A DNA stretch of 64,000 bases from Escarpia spicata (Eukaryota > Annelida > Polychaeta > Sabellida > Siboglinidae), in contig OZ023206.1 in NCBI GenBank assembly GCA_963995525.1, positions 496,001-560,000 on the forward strand, in the 5' to 3' direction. Under the pieces are notes generated by a model. The model had not been told where the DNA came from and made no database searches. It saw nothing but the letters and a program-made list of their open reading frames with translations. The translations under genes were made by a program, and so were the position numbers. Positions 49,248 to 62,942 of the stretch are shown one piece after another (position 1 is the stretch's first letter; each line of letters begins with the position of its first letter).

Positions 49248-52182
49248 TTAATCTAGTTATGTGTGTAGCTTGATATCAATCTAGCCTTCGTGAAGATTTG
49301 TAACATGCAAAACATATATTTGGGGTAAGACCACATTAAAGATCCTTCCGCCGAAAAAAGTGCACTACAAATACCGTTTTGCTGTGATTTGCATTAATTT
49401 TTTTCGAAATCTTTCATATGGGACATGTTTGTCTCGTGAGTACTGAAGGTACTGCTGCTTTAGACAAGAAAAAACTTCAAATGGGGATGAGTTTTCACAC
49501 CTATAACTTACGTAATATGTTCTCGTAACTTACGTGACGGGGATAAAACGGTAACATGCATTCCCATTTCGGGTTAATCTAGTTATGTGTGTAGCTTGAT
49601 ATAAATCTAGCCTTCGTGAAGATTTGTAACATGCAAAACATCTATTTGGGGTAAGACCACATTAAGGATCCTTCCTCCGAAAAAAGTGCACTACAAATAC
49701 CGTTTTGCTGTGATATGCATTAATTTGTTTCGAACATTTTGACATGGGACATGTTTGTCTCGTGAGTACTGAAGGTACTGCTGCTTTAGACAAGATAAAA
49801 CATCAAATGGGGATGAGTTTTCACACCTATAACTTACGTAATATGTTCTTGTAACTTACGTGACGGGGATAAAACGGTAACATGCATTCCCATTTGGGGT
49901 TAATCTAGTTATGTGTGTAGCTTGATTTCAATCTAGCCTTCGTGAAGATTTGTAACATGCAAAACATCTATTTGGGGTAAGACCACATTAAATATCCTTC
50001 CGCCGAAAAAAGTGCATTACAAATACCGTTTTGCTGTGATATGCATTAATTTTTTTCGAACACTTTGATATGGGACATGTTTGTCTCGTGAGTACTGAAG
50101 GTACTGCTGCTTTAGACAAGAAAAAACTTCAAATGGGGATGAGTTTTCACACCTATAACTTACGTAATATGTTCTTGTAACTTACGTGACGGGGATAAAA
50201 CGGTAACATGCATTCCCATTTGGGGTTAATCTAGTTATGTGTGTAGCTTGATATCAATCTAGCCTTCGTGAAGATTTGTAACATGCAAAACATCTATTTG
50301 GGGTAAGACCACATTAAAGATCATTCCGCCGAAAAAAGTGCACTACAAATACCGTTTTGCTGTGATATGCATTAATTTTTTTCGAACACTTTGATATGGG
50401 ACATGTTTGTCTCGTGAGTACTGAAGGTACTGCTGCTTTAGACAAGAAAAAACTTCAAATGGGGATGAGTTTTCACACCTATAACTTACGTAATATGTTC
50501 TTGTAACTTACGTGACGGGGATAAAACGGTAACATGCATTCCCATTTGGGGTTAATCTAGTTATGTGTGTAGCTTGATATCAATCTACCCTTCGTGAAGA
50601 TTTGTAACATGCAAAACATCTATTTGGGGTAAGACCACATTAAGGATCCTTCCGCCGAAAAAAGTGCACTACAAATACCGTTTTGCTGTGATATGCAGTA
50701 ATTTTTATCGAACATTTTGACATGGGACATGTTTGTCTCGTGAGTACTGAATGTACTGCTGCTTTAGACAAGATAAAACATCAAATGGGGATGAGTTTTC
50801 ACACCTATAACTTACGTAATATGTTCTTGTAACTTACGTGACAGGGATAAAACGGTAACATGCATTCCCATTTGGGGTTAATCTAGTTATGTGTGTAGCT
50901 TGATATCAATCTAGCCTTCGTGAAGATTTGTAACGTGCAAAACATCTATTTGGGGTAAGACCACATTAAAGATCCTTCCGCCGAAATAAAATGCTCTACA
51001 AATACCGTTTTGCTGTGATTTGCATTAATTTTTTTCGAAAACTTTCATATGGGACATGTTTGTCTCGTGAGTACTGAAGGTACTGCTGCTTTAGACAAGA
51101 AAAAACTTCAAATGGGGATGAGTTTTCACACCTATAACTTACGTAATATGTTCTTGTAACTTACGTGACGGGGATAAAACGGTAACATGCATTCCCATTT
51201 GGGGTTAATCTAGTTATGTGTGTAGCTTGATATCAATCTAGCCTTCGTGAAGATTTGTAACATGCAAAACATCTATTTGGGGTAAGACCACATTAAGGAT
51301 CCTTCCGCCGAAAAAAGTGCACTACAAATACCGTTTTGCTGTGATATGCATTAATTTTTTTCGAACATTTTTACATGGGACATGTTTGTCTCGTGAGTAC
51401 TGAATGTACTGCTGCTTTAGAGAAGATAAAACATCAAATGGGGATGAGTTTTAACACCTATAACTTACGTAATATGTTCTTGTAACTTACTTGACGGGGA
51501 TAAAACGGTAACATGCATTCCCATTTGGGGTTAATCTAGTTATGTGTGTAGCTTGATATCAATCTAGCCTTCGTGAAGATTTGTAACATGGAAAACATCT
51601 ATTTGGGGTAAGACCACATTAAATATCCTTCCGCCGAAAAAAGTGCATTACAAATACCGTTTTGCTGTGATATGCATTACTTTTTTTCGAACACTTTGAT
51701 ATGGGACATGTTTGTCTCGTGAGTACTGAAGGTACTGCTGCTTTAGACAAGAAAAAACTTCAAATGGGGATGAGTTTTCACACCTATAACTTACGTAATA
51801 TATTCTTGTAACTTACGTGACGGGGATAAAACGGTAACATGCATTCCCATTTGGGGTTAATTTAGTTATGTGTGTAGCTTGATATCAATCTAGCCTTCGT
51901 GAAGATTTGTAACATGCAAATCATCTATTTGGGATAAGACCACATTAAGGATCCTTCCGCCGAAAAAAGTGCACTACAAATACCGTTTTGCTGTGATATG
52001 CATTAATTTTTTTCGAACACTTTGACATGGGACACGTTTGTCTCGTGAGTACTGAATGTACTGCTGCTTTAGACAAGATAAAACATCAAATGGGGATGAG
52101 TTTTAACACCTATAACTTACGTAATATGTTCTTGTAACTTACGTGACGGGGATAAAACGGTAACATGCATTCCCATTTGGGG
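49248..52182. repeat. 9-mer B-C-D-E-F-G-I-J-K/I, unit 1
   Basis: Monomers at 49248, 49574, 49900, 50226, 50552, 50878, 51205, 51531 and 51857, 2,935 bp. F has ATGCAGTAATTTTTATCG, G has AATGCTCTAC, and I has TTTAGAGAAG and CTTACTTGAC. H is missing, since G ends with ATTTGGGG and passes straight to I. The last monomer starts as K (GCAAATCAT) and ends as I (AGATAAAACATC, TTTTAACACC), which removes A. K/I is then followed by B starting with GGGG. Confidence 0.9.
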
Positions 52183-55117
52183 TTAATCTAGTTATGTGTG
52201 TAGCTTGATATCAATCTAGCCTTCGTGAAGATTTGTAACATGCAAAACATATATTTGGGGTAAGACCACATTAAAGATCCTTCCGCCGAAAAAAGTGCAC
52301 TACAAATACCGTTTTGCTGTGATTTGCATTAATTTTTTTCGAAATCTTTCATATGGGACATGTTTGTCTCGTGAGTACTGAAGGTACTGCTGCTTTAGAC
52401 AAGAAAAAACTTCAAATGGGGATGAGTTTTCACACCTATAACTTACGTAATATGTTCTCGTAACTTACGTGACGGGGATAAAACGGTAACATGCATTCCC
52501 ATTTCGGGTTAATCTAGTTATGTGTGTAGCTTGATATAAATCTAGCCTTCGTGAAGATTTGTAACATGCAAAACATCTATTTGGGGTAAGACCACATTAA
52601 GGATCCTTCCTCCGAAAAAAGTGCACTACAAATACCGTTTTGCTGTGATATGCATTAATTTGTTTCGAACATTTTGACATGGGACATGTTTGTCTCGTGA
52701 GTACTGAAGGTACTGCTGCTTTAGACAAGATAAAACATCAAATGGGGATGAGTTTTCACACCTATAACTTACGTAATATGTTCTTGTAACTTACGTGACG
52801 GGGATAAAACGGTAACATGCATTCCCATTTGGGGTTAATCTAGTTATGTGTGTAGCTTGATTTCAATCTAGCCTTCGTGAAGATTTGTAACATGCAAAAC
52901 ATCTATTTGGGGTAAGACCACATTAAATATCCTTCCGCCGAAAAAAGTGCATTACAAATACCGTTTTGCTGTGATATGCATTAATTTTTTTCGAACACTT
53001 TGATATGGGACATGTTTGTCTCGTGAGTACTGAAGGTACTGCTGCTTTAGACAAGAAAAAACTTCAAATGGGGATGAGTTTTCACACCTATAACTTACGT
53101 AATATGTTCTTGTAACTTACGTGACGGGGATAAAACGGTAACATGCATTCCCATTTGGGGTTAATCTAGTTATGTGTGTAGCTTGATATCAATCTAGCCT
53201 TCGTGAAGATTTGTAACATGCAAAACATCTATTTGGGGTAAGACCACATTAAAGATCATTCCGCCGAAAAAAGTGCACTACAAATACCGTTTTGCTGTGA
53301 TATGCATTAATTTTTTTCGAACACTTTGATATGGGACATGTTTGTCTCGTGAGTACTGAAGGTACTGCTGCTTTAGACAAGAAAAAACTTCAAATGGGGA
53401 TGAGTTTTCACACCTATAACTTACGTAATATGTTCTTGTAACTTACGTGACGGGGATAAAACGGTAACATGCATTCCCATTTGGGGTTAATCTAGTTATG
53501 TGTGTAGCTTGATATCAATCTACCCTTCGTGAAGATTTGTAACATGCAAAACATCTATTTGGGGTAAGACCACATTAAGGATCCTTCCGCCGAAAAAAGT
53601 GCACTACAAATACCGTTTTGCTGTGATATGCAGTAATTTTTATCGAACATTTTGACATGGGACATGTTTGTCTCGTGAGTACTGAATGTACTGCTGCTTT
53701 AGACAAGATAAAACATCAAATGGGGATGAGTTTTCACACCTATAACTTACGTAATATGTTCTTGTAACTTACGTGACAGGGATAAAACGGTAACATGCAT
53801 TCCCATTTGGGGTTAATCTAGTTATGTGTGTAGCTTGATATCAATCTAGCCTTCGTGAAGATTTGTAACGTGCAAAACATCTATTTGGGGTAAGACCACA
53901 TTAAAGATCCTTCCGCCGAAATAAAATGCTCTACAAATACCGTTTTGCTGTGATTTGCATTAATTTTTTTCGAAAACTTTCATATGGGACATGTTTGTCT
54001 CGTGAGTACTGAAGGTACTGCTGCTTTAGACAAGAAAAAACTTCAAATGGGGATGAGATTTCACACCTATAACTTACGTAATATGTTCTTGTAACTTACG
54101 TGACGGGGATAAAACGGTAACATGCATTCCCATTTGGGGTTAATCTAGTTATGTGTGTAGCTTGATATCAATCTAGCCTTCGTGAAGATTTGTAACATGC
54201 AAAACATCTATTTGGGGTAAGACCACATTAAGGATCCTTCCGCCGAAAAAAGTGCACTACAAATACCGTTTTGCTGTGATATGCATTAATTTTTTTCGAA
54301 CATTTTTACATGGGACATGTTTGTCTCGTGAGTACTGAATGTACTGCTGCTTTAGAGAAGATAAAACATCAAATGGGGATGAGTTTTAACACCTATAACT
54401 TACGTAATATGTTCTTGTAACTTACTTGACGGGGATAAAACGGTAACATGCATTCCCATTTGGGGTTAATCTAGTTATGTGTGTAGCTTGATATCAATCT
54501 AGCCTTCGTGAAGATTTGTAACATGGAAAACATCTATTTGGGGTAAGACCACATTAAATATCCTTCCGCCGAAAAAAGTGCATTACAAATACCGTTTTGC
54601 TGTGATATGCATTACTTTTTTTCGAACACTTTGATATGGGACATGTTTGTCTCGTGAGTACTGAAGGTACTGCTGCTTTAGACAAGAAAAAACTTCAAAT
54701 GGGGATGAGTTTTCACACCTATAACTTACGTAATATATTCTTGTAACTTACGTGACGGGGATAAAACGGTAACATGCATTCCCATTTGGGGTTAATCTAG
54801 TTATGTGTGTAGCTTGATATCAATCTAGCCTTCGTGAAGATTTGTAACATGCAAATCATCTATTTGGGATAAGACCACATTAAGGATCCTTCCGCCGAAA
54901 AAAGTGCACTACAAATACCGTTTTGCTGTGATATGCATTAATTTTTTTCGAACACTTTGACATGGGACACGTTTGTCTCGTGAGTACTGAATGTACTGCT
55001 GCTTTAGACAAGATAAAACATCAAATGGGGATGAGTTTTAACACCTATAACTTACGTAATATGTTCTTGTAACTTACGTGACGGGGATAAAACGGTAACA
55101 TGCATTCCCATTTGGGG
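52183..55117. repeat. 9-mer B-C-D-E-F-G-I-J-K/I, unit 2
   Basis: Offset 2,935 from unit 1, with all its private markers kept (CAGTAATTTTTATCG, AATGCTCTAC, TTTAGAGAAG, GTAATATATTC). Differences seen by eye are few: GATGAGATTTC in G near 54054 is private here, and the 51857 monomer's TTAATTTAG is absent. Confidence 0.91.
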
Positions 55118-58052
55118 TTAATCTAGTTATGTGTGTAGCTTGATATCAATCTAGCCTTCGTGAAGATTTGTAACATGCAAAACATATATTTGGGGTAAGA
55201 CCACATTAAAGATCCTTCCGCCGAAAAAAGTGCACTACAAATACCGTTTTGCTGTGATTTGCATTAATTTTTTTCGAAATCTTTCATATGGGACATGTTT
55301 GTCTCGTGAGTACTGAAGGTACTGCTGCTTTAGACAAGAAAAAACTTCAAATGGGGATGAGTTTTCACACCTATAACTTACGTAATATGTTCTCGTAACT
55401 TACGTGACGGGGATAAAACGGTAACATGCATTCCCATTTCGGGTTAATCTAGTTATGTGTGTAGCTTGATATAAATCTAGCCTTCGTGAAGATTTGTAAC
55501 ATGCAAAAAATCTATTTGGGGTAAGACCACATTAAGGATCCTTCCTCCGAAAAAAGTGCACTACAAATACCGTTTTGCTGTGATATGCATTAATTTGTTT
55601 CGAACATTTTGACATGGGACATGTTTGTCTCGTGAGTACTGAAGGTACTGCTGCTTTAGACAAGATAAAACATCAAATGGGGATGAGTTTTCACACCTAT
55701 AACTTACGTAATATGTTCTTGTAACTTACGTGACGGGGATAAAACGGTAACATGCATTCCCATTTGGGGTTAATCTAGTTATGTGTGTAGCTTGATTTCA
55801 ATCTAGCCTTCGTGAAGATTTGTAACATGCAAAACATCTATTTGGGGTAAGACCACATTAAATATCCTTCCGCCGAAAAAAGTGCATTACAAATACCGTT
55901 TTGCTGTGATATGCATTAATTTTTTTCGAACACTTTGATATGGGACATGTTTGTCTCGTGAGTACTGAAGGTACTGCTGCTTTAGACAAGAAAAAACTTC
56001 AAATGGGGATGAGTTTTCACACCTATAACTTACGTAATATGTTCTTGTAACTTACGTGACGGGGATAAAACGGTAACATGCATTCCCATTTGGGGTTAAT
56101 CTAGTTATGTGTGTAGCTTGATATCAATCTAGCCTTCGTGAAGATTTGTAACATGCAAAACATCTATTTGGGGTAAGACCACATTAAAGATCATTCCGCC
56201 GAAAAAAGTGCACTACAAATACCGTTTTGCTGTGATATGCATTAATTTTTTTCGAACACTTTGATATGGGACATGTTTGTCTCGTGAGTACTGAAGGTAC
56301 TGCTGCTTTAGACAAGAAAAAACTTCAAATGGGGATGAGTTTTCACACCTATAACTTACGTAATATGTTCTTGTAACTTACGTGACGGGGATAAAACGGT
56401 AACATGCATTCCCATTTGGGGTTAATCTAGTTATGTGTGTAGCTTGATATCAATCTACCCTTCGTGAAGATTTGTAACATGCAAAACATCTATTTGGGGT
56501 AAGACCACATTAAGGATCCTTCCGCCGAAAAAAGTGCACTACAAATACCGTTTTGCTGTGATATGCAGTAATTTTTATCGAACATTTTGACATGGGACAT
56601 GTTTGTCTCGTGAGTACTGAATGTACTGCTGCTTTAGACAAGATAAAACATCAAATGGGGATGAGTTTTCACACCTATAACTTACGTAATATGTTCTTGT
56701 AACTTACGTGACAGGGATAAAACGGTAACATGCATTCCCATTTGGGGTTAATCTAGTTATGTGTGTAGCTTGATATCAATCTAGCCTTCGTGAAGATTTG
56801 TAACGTGCAAAACATCTATTTGGGGTAAGACCACATTAAAGATCCTTCCGCCGAAATAAAATGCTCTACAAATACCGTTTTGCTGTGATTTGCATTAATT
56901 TTTTTCGAAAACTTTCATATGGGACATGTTTGTCTCGTGAGTACTGAAGGTACTGCTGCTTTAGACAAGAAAAAACTTCAAATGGGGATGAGTTTTCACA
57001 CCTATAACTTACGTAATATGTTCTTGTAACTTACGTGACGGGGATAAAACGGTAACATGCATTCCCATTTGGGGTTAATCTAGTTATGTGTGTAGCTTGA
57101 TATCAATCTAGCCTTCGTGAAGATTTGTAACATGCAAAACATCTATTTGGGGTAAGACCACATTAAGGATCCTTCCGCCGAAAAAAGTGCACTACAAATA
57201 CCGTTTTGCTGTGATATGCATTAATTTTTTTCGAACATTTTTACATGGGACATGTTTGTCTCGTGAGTACTGAATGTACTGCTGCTTTAGAGAAGATAAA
57301 ACATCAAATGGGGATGAGTTTTAACACCTATAACTTACGTAATATGTTCTTGTAACTTACTTGACGGGGATAAAACGGTAACATGCATTCCCATTTGGGG
57401 TTAATCTAGTTATGTGTGTAGCTTGATATCAATCTAGCCTTCGTGAAGATTTGTAACATGGAAAACATCTATTTGGGGTAAGACCACATTAAATATCCTT
57501 CCGCCGAAAAAAGTGCATTACAAATACCGTTTTGCTGTGATATGCATTACTTTTTTTCGAACACTTTGATATGGGACATGTTTGTCTCGTGAGTACTGAA
57601 GGTACTGCTGCTTTAGACAAGAAAAAACTTCAAATGGGGATGAGTTTTCACACCTATAACTTACGTAATATGTTCTTGTAACTTACGTGACGGGGATAAA
57701 ACGGTAACATGCATTCCCATTTGGGGTTAATCTAGTTATGTGTGTAGCTTGATATCAATCTAGCCTTCGTGAAGATTTGTAACATGCAAATCATCTATTT
57801 GGGATAAGACCACATTAAGGATCCTTCCGCCGAAAAAAGTGCACTACAAATACCGTTTTGCTGTGATATGCATTAATTTTTTTCGAACACTTTGACATGG
57901 GACACGTTTGTCTCGTGAGTACTGAATGTACTGCTGCTTTAGACAAGAAAAAACTTCAAATGGGGATTAGTTTTCACACCTATAACTTACGTAATATGTT
58001 CTTGTAACTTACGTGACGGAGATAGAACGGTAACATGCATTCCCATTTGTGA
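55118..58052. repeat. 9-mer B-C-D-E-F-G-I-J-K, unit 3
   Basis: Offset 2,935 from unit 2. The last monomer (57727) is a complete K with GGATTAG and GGAGATAG rather than the K/I hybrid, and is followed by an A-type monomer. J has the usual GTAATATGTTC instead of GTAATATATTC. C at 55444 has a private CAAAAAATCTA. The copy therefore ends inside K. Confidence 0.9.
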
Positions 58053-58704
58053 TTAATCTAGTTATGTGTGTAGCTTGATATCAATCTAGCCTTCGTGAAA
58101 ATTTGTAACATGCAAAACATCTATTTGGGGTAAGTCCACATTAAAGATCCTTCCGCCGAAAAAAGTGCACTACAAATACCGTTTTGCTGTGATATGCATT
58201 AATTTTTTTCGAACACTTTGATATGGGACATGTTTGTCTCGTGAGTACTGAAGGTACTGCTGCTTTAGACAAGAAAAAACTTCAAATGGGGATTAGTTTT
58301 CACACCTATAACTTACGTAATATGTTCTTGTAACTTACGTGACGGGGATAAAACGGTAACATGCATTCCCATTTCGGGTTAATCTAGTTATGTGTGTAGC
58401 TTGATATAAATCTAGCCTTCGTGAAGATTTGTAACATGCAAAACATCTATTTGGGGTAAGACCACATTAAGGATCCTTCCTCCGAAAAAAGTGCACTACA
58501 AATACCGTTTTGCTGTGATATGCATTAATTTGTTTCGAACATTTTGACATGGGACATGTTTGTCTCGTGAGTACTGAATGTACTGCTGCTTTAGACAAGA
58601 TAAAACATCAAATGGGGATGAGTTTTAACACCTATAACTTACGTAATATGTTCTTGTAACTTACGTGACGGGGATAAAACGGTAACATGCATTCCCATTT
58701 GGGG
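58053..58704. repeat. Two junction monomers (A-like, C/I)
   Basis: 58053 starts as A (GTGATT) with GTGAAAATTTG and TAAGTCCAC, but has GGATTAG and ends GGGGATAA before a TTTCGGG monomer. 58379 starts as C (TATAAATC, TTCCTCCG, TTTGTTTCG) and ends with AGATAAAACATC and TTTTAACACC as in I. The GTGAAAATTTG change is shared with A at 46313, 11,740 bp to the left. Confidence 0.8.
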
Positions 58705-60986
58705 TTAATCTAGTTATGTGTGTAGCTTGATATCAATCTAGCCTTCGTGAAGATTTGTAACATGCAAAACATCTATTTGGGGTAAGACCACATTAAATAT
58801 CCTTCCGCCGAAAAAAGTGCATTACAAATACCGTTTTGCTGTGATATGCATTAATTTTTTTCGAACACTTTGATATGGGACCTATTTGTCTCGTGAGTAC
58901 TGAAGGTACTGCTGCTTTAGACAAGAAAAAACTTCAAATGGGGATGAGTTTTCACACCTATAACTTACGTAATATGTTCTTGTAACTTACGTGACGGGGA
59001 TAGAACGGTAACATGCATTCCCATTTGGGGTTAATCTAGTTATGTGTGTAGCTTGATATCAATCTAGCCTTCGTGAAGATTTGTAACATGCAAAACATCT
59101 ATTTGGGGTAAGACCACATTAAGGATCCTTCCGCCGAAAAAAGTGCACTACAAATACCGTTTTGCTGTGATATGCATTAATTTTTTTCGAACATTTTTAC
59201 ATGGGACATGTTTGTCTCGTGAGTACTGAATGTACTGCTGCTTTAGACAAGATAAAACATCAAATGGGGATGAGTTTTAACACCTATAACTTACGTAATA
59301 TGTTCTTGTAACTTACGTGACGGGGATAAAACGGTAACATGCATTCCCATTTGGGGTTAATCTAGTTATGTGTGTAGCTTGATATCAATCTAGCCTTCGT
59401 GAAGATTTGTAACATGCAAAACATCTATTTGGGGTAAGACCACATTAAATATCCTTCCGCCGAAAAAAGTGCATTACAAATACCGTTTTGCTGTGATATG
59501 CATTAATTTTTTTCGAACACTTTGATATGGGACCTATTTGTCTCGTGAGTACTGAAGGTACTGCTGCTTTAGACAAGAAAAAACTTCAAATGGGGATGAG
59601 TTTTCACACCTATAACTTACGTAATATGTTCTTGTAACTTACGTGACGGGGATAGAACGGTAACATGCATTCCCATTTGGGGTTAATCTAGTTATGTGTG
59701 TAGCTTGATATCAATCTAGCCTTCGTGAAGATTTGTAACATGCAAAACATCTATTTGGGGTAAGACCACATTAAGGATCCTTCCTCCGAAAAAAGTGCAC
59801 TACAAATACCGTTTTGCTGTGATATGCATTAATTTGTTTCGAACATTTTGACATGGGACATGTTTGTCTCGTGAGTACTGAATGTACTGCTGCTTTAGAC
59901 AAGATAAAACATCAAATGGGGATGAGTTTTAACACCTATAACTTACGTAATATGTTCTTGTAACTTACGTGACGGGGATAAAACGGTAACATGCATTCCC
60001 ATTTGGGGTTAATCTAGTTATGTGTGTAGCTTGATATCAATCTAGCCTTCGTGAAGATTTGTAACATGCAAAACATCTATTTGGGGTAAGACCACATTAA
60101 ATATCCTTCCGCCGAAAAAAGTGCATTACAAATACCGTTTTGCTGTGATATGCATTAATTTTTTTCGAACACTTTGATATGGGACCTATTTGTCTCGTGA
60201 GTACTGAAGGTACTGCTCCTTTAGACAAGAAAAAACTTCAAATGGGGATGAGTTTTCACACCTATAACTTACGTAATATGTTCTTGTAACTTACGTGACG
60301 GGGATAGAACGGTAACATGCATTCCCATTTGGGGTTAATCTAGTTATGTGTGTAGCTTGATATCAATCTAGCCTTCGTGAAGATTTGTAACATGCAAAAC
60401 ATCTATTTGGGGTAAGACCACATTAAGGATCCTTCCGCCGAAAAAAGTGCACTACAAATACCGTTTTGCTGTGATATGCATTAATTTTTTTCGAACATTT
60501 TTACATGGGACATGTTTGTCTCGTGAGTACTGAATGTACTGCTGCTTTAGACAAGATAAAACATCAAATGGGGATGAGTTTTAACACCTATAACTTACGT
60601 AATATGTTCTTGTAACTTACGTGACGGGGATAAAACGGTAACATGCATTCCCATTTGGGGTTAATCTAGTTATGTGTGTAGCTTGATATCAATCTAGCCT
60701 TCGTGAAGATTTGTAACATGCAAAACATCTATTTGGGGTAAGACCACATTAAATATCCTTCCGCCGAAAAAAGTGCATTACAAATACCGTTTTGCTGTGA
60801 TATGCATTAATTTTTTTCGAACACTTTGATATGGGACCTATTTGTCTCGTGAGTACTGAAGGTACTGCTGCTTTAGACAAGAAAAAACTTCAAATGGGGA
60901 TGAGTTTTCACACCTATAACTTACGTAATATGTTCTTGTAACTTACGTGACGGGGATAAAACGGTAACATGCATTCCCATTTGGGG
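58705..60986. repeat. 652-bp dimer array, D'-I alternating
   Basis: A D-like monomer with GGGACCTATTTG alternates with an I- or C/I-type monomer. The CCTATTT tag lies at 58881, 59533, 60185 and 60837, exactly 652 bp apart, so four D' monomers start at 58705, 59357, 60009 and 60661. Partners are at 59031 (I), 59683 (C/I, TTCCTCCG) and 60335 (I). The first three D' end GGGGATAGAAC, a combination not seen elsewhere, and the fourth ends GGGGATAAAAC and passes to J. The private tags show recent local amplification. Confidence 0.9.
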
Positions 60987-61312
60987 TTAATCTAGTTATG
61001 TGTGTAGCTTGATATCAATCTAGCCTTCGTGAAGATTTGTAACATGGAAAACATCTATTTGGGGTAAGACCACATTAAATATCCTTCCGCCGAAAAAAGT
61101 GCATTACAAATACCGTTTTGCTGTGATATGCATTACTTTTTTTCGAACACTTTGATATGGGACATGTTTGTCTCGTGAGTACTGAAGGTACTGCTGCTTT
61201 AGACAAGAAAAAACTTCAAATGGGGATGAGTTTTCACACCTATAACTTACGTAATATGTTCTTGTAACTTACGTGACGGGGATAAAACGGTAACATGCAT
61301 TCCCATTTGGGG
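60987..61312. repeat. J monomer between the dimer array and the 5-mer
   Basis: It carries CATGGAAAAC, AAATATCC, GTGCATTAC and CATTACTTT, the full J set. It is followed by K, the normal successor of J in the 11-mer order. Confidence 0.88.
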
Positions 61313-62942
61313 TTAATCTTGTTATGTGTGTAGCTTGATATCAATCTAGCCTTCGTGAAGATTTGTAACATGCAAATCATCTATTTGGGATAAGACCACA
61401 TTAAGGATCCTTCCGCCGAAAAAAGTGCACTACAAATACCATTTTGCTGTGATATGCATTAATTTTTTTCGAACACTTTGACATGGGACATGTTTGTCTC
61501 GTGAGTACTGAATGTACTGCTGCTTTAGATAAGAAAAAACTTCAAATGGGGATTAGTTTTCACACCTATAACTTACTTAATATGTTCTTGTAACTTACGT
61601 GACGGAGATAGAACGGTAACATGCATTCCCATTTGTAATTTATCTAGTTATGTGTGTAGCTTGATATCAATCTAGCCTTCGTGAAGATTTGTAACATGCA
61701 AAACATCTATTTGGGGTAAGACCACATTAAAGATCCTTCCGCCGAAAAAAGTGCACTACAAATACCGTTTTGCTGTGATATGCATTAATTTTTTTCGAAC
61801 ACTTTGATATGGGACATGTTTGTCTCTTGAGTACTGAAGGTACTGCTGCTTTAGACAAGAAAAAACTTCAAATGGGGATGAGTTTTCACACCTATAACTT
61901 ACGTAATATGTTCTTGTAACTTACGTGACGGAGATAGAACGGTAACATGCATTTCCATTTGTGATTAATCTAGTTATGTGTGTAGCTTGATATCAATCTA
62001 GCCTTCGTGAAGATTTGTAACGTGCAAAACATCTATTTGGGGTAAGACCACATTAAGGATCCTTCCACAGAAAAAAGTGCACTACAAATACCGTTTTGCT
62101 GTGATATGCATTAATTTGTTTCGAACACTTTGATATGGGACATGTTTGTCTCGTGAGTACTGAAGGTACTGCTGCTTTAGACAAGAAAAAACTTCAAATG
62201 GGGATTAGTTTTCACACCTATAACTTACGTAATATGTTCTTGTAACTTACGTGACGGGGATAAAACGGTAACATGCATTCCCATTTCGGGTTAATCTAGT
62301 TATGTGTGTAGCTTGATATAAATCTAGCCTTCGTGAAGATTTGTAACATGCAAAACATCTATTTGGGGTAAGACCACATTAAGGATCCTTCCTCCGAAAA
62401 AAGTGCACTACAAATACCGTTTTGCTGTGATATGCATTAATTTGTTTCGAACATTTTGACATGGGACATGTTTGTCTCGTGAGTACTGAATGTACTGCTG
62501 CTTTAGACAAGATAAAACATCAAATGGGGATGAGTTTTAACACCTATAACTTACGTAATATGTTCTTGTAACTTACGTGACGGGGATAAAACGGTAACAT
62601 GCATTCCCATTTGGGGTTAATCTAGTTATGTGTGTAGCTTGATATCAATCTAGCCTTCGTGAAGATTTGTAACATGCAAAACATCTATTTGGGGTAAGAC
62701 CACATTAAATATCCTTCCGCCGAAAAAAGTGCATTACAAATACCGTTTTGCTGTGATATGCATTAATTTTTTTCGAACACTTTGATATGGGACATGTTTG
62801 TCTCGTGAGTACTGAAGGTACTGCTGCTTTAGACAAGAAAAAACTTCAAATGGGGATGAGTTTTCACACCTATAACTTACGTAATATGTTCTTGTAACTT
62901 ACGTGACGGGGATAAAACGGTAACATGCATTCCCATTTGGGG
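61313..62942. repeat. Right-edge 5-mer K-A-X-C/I-D, unit 1
   Basis: Monomers at 61313 K (TTAATCTTG, ACCATTTT, ACTTACTTAAT), 61639 A (GTAATTTATC, CATTTCCATT), 61965 X, 62291 C/I and 62617 D. X has GTAACGTG, TTCCACAG, TTTGTTTCG, GGATTAG and a GGGG end, and fits none of the other subtypes. It may be a mosaic of A with G-like sequence. The unit is exactly 1,630 bp. Confidence 0.88.
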
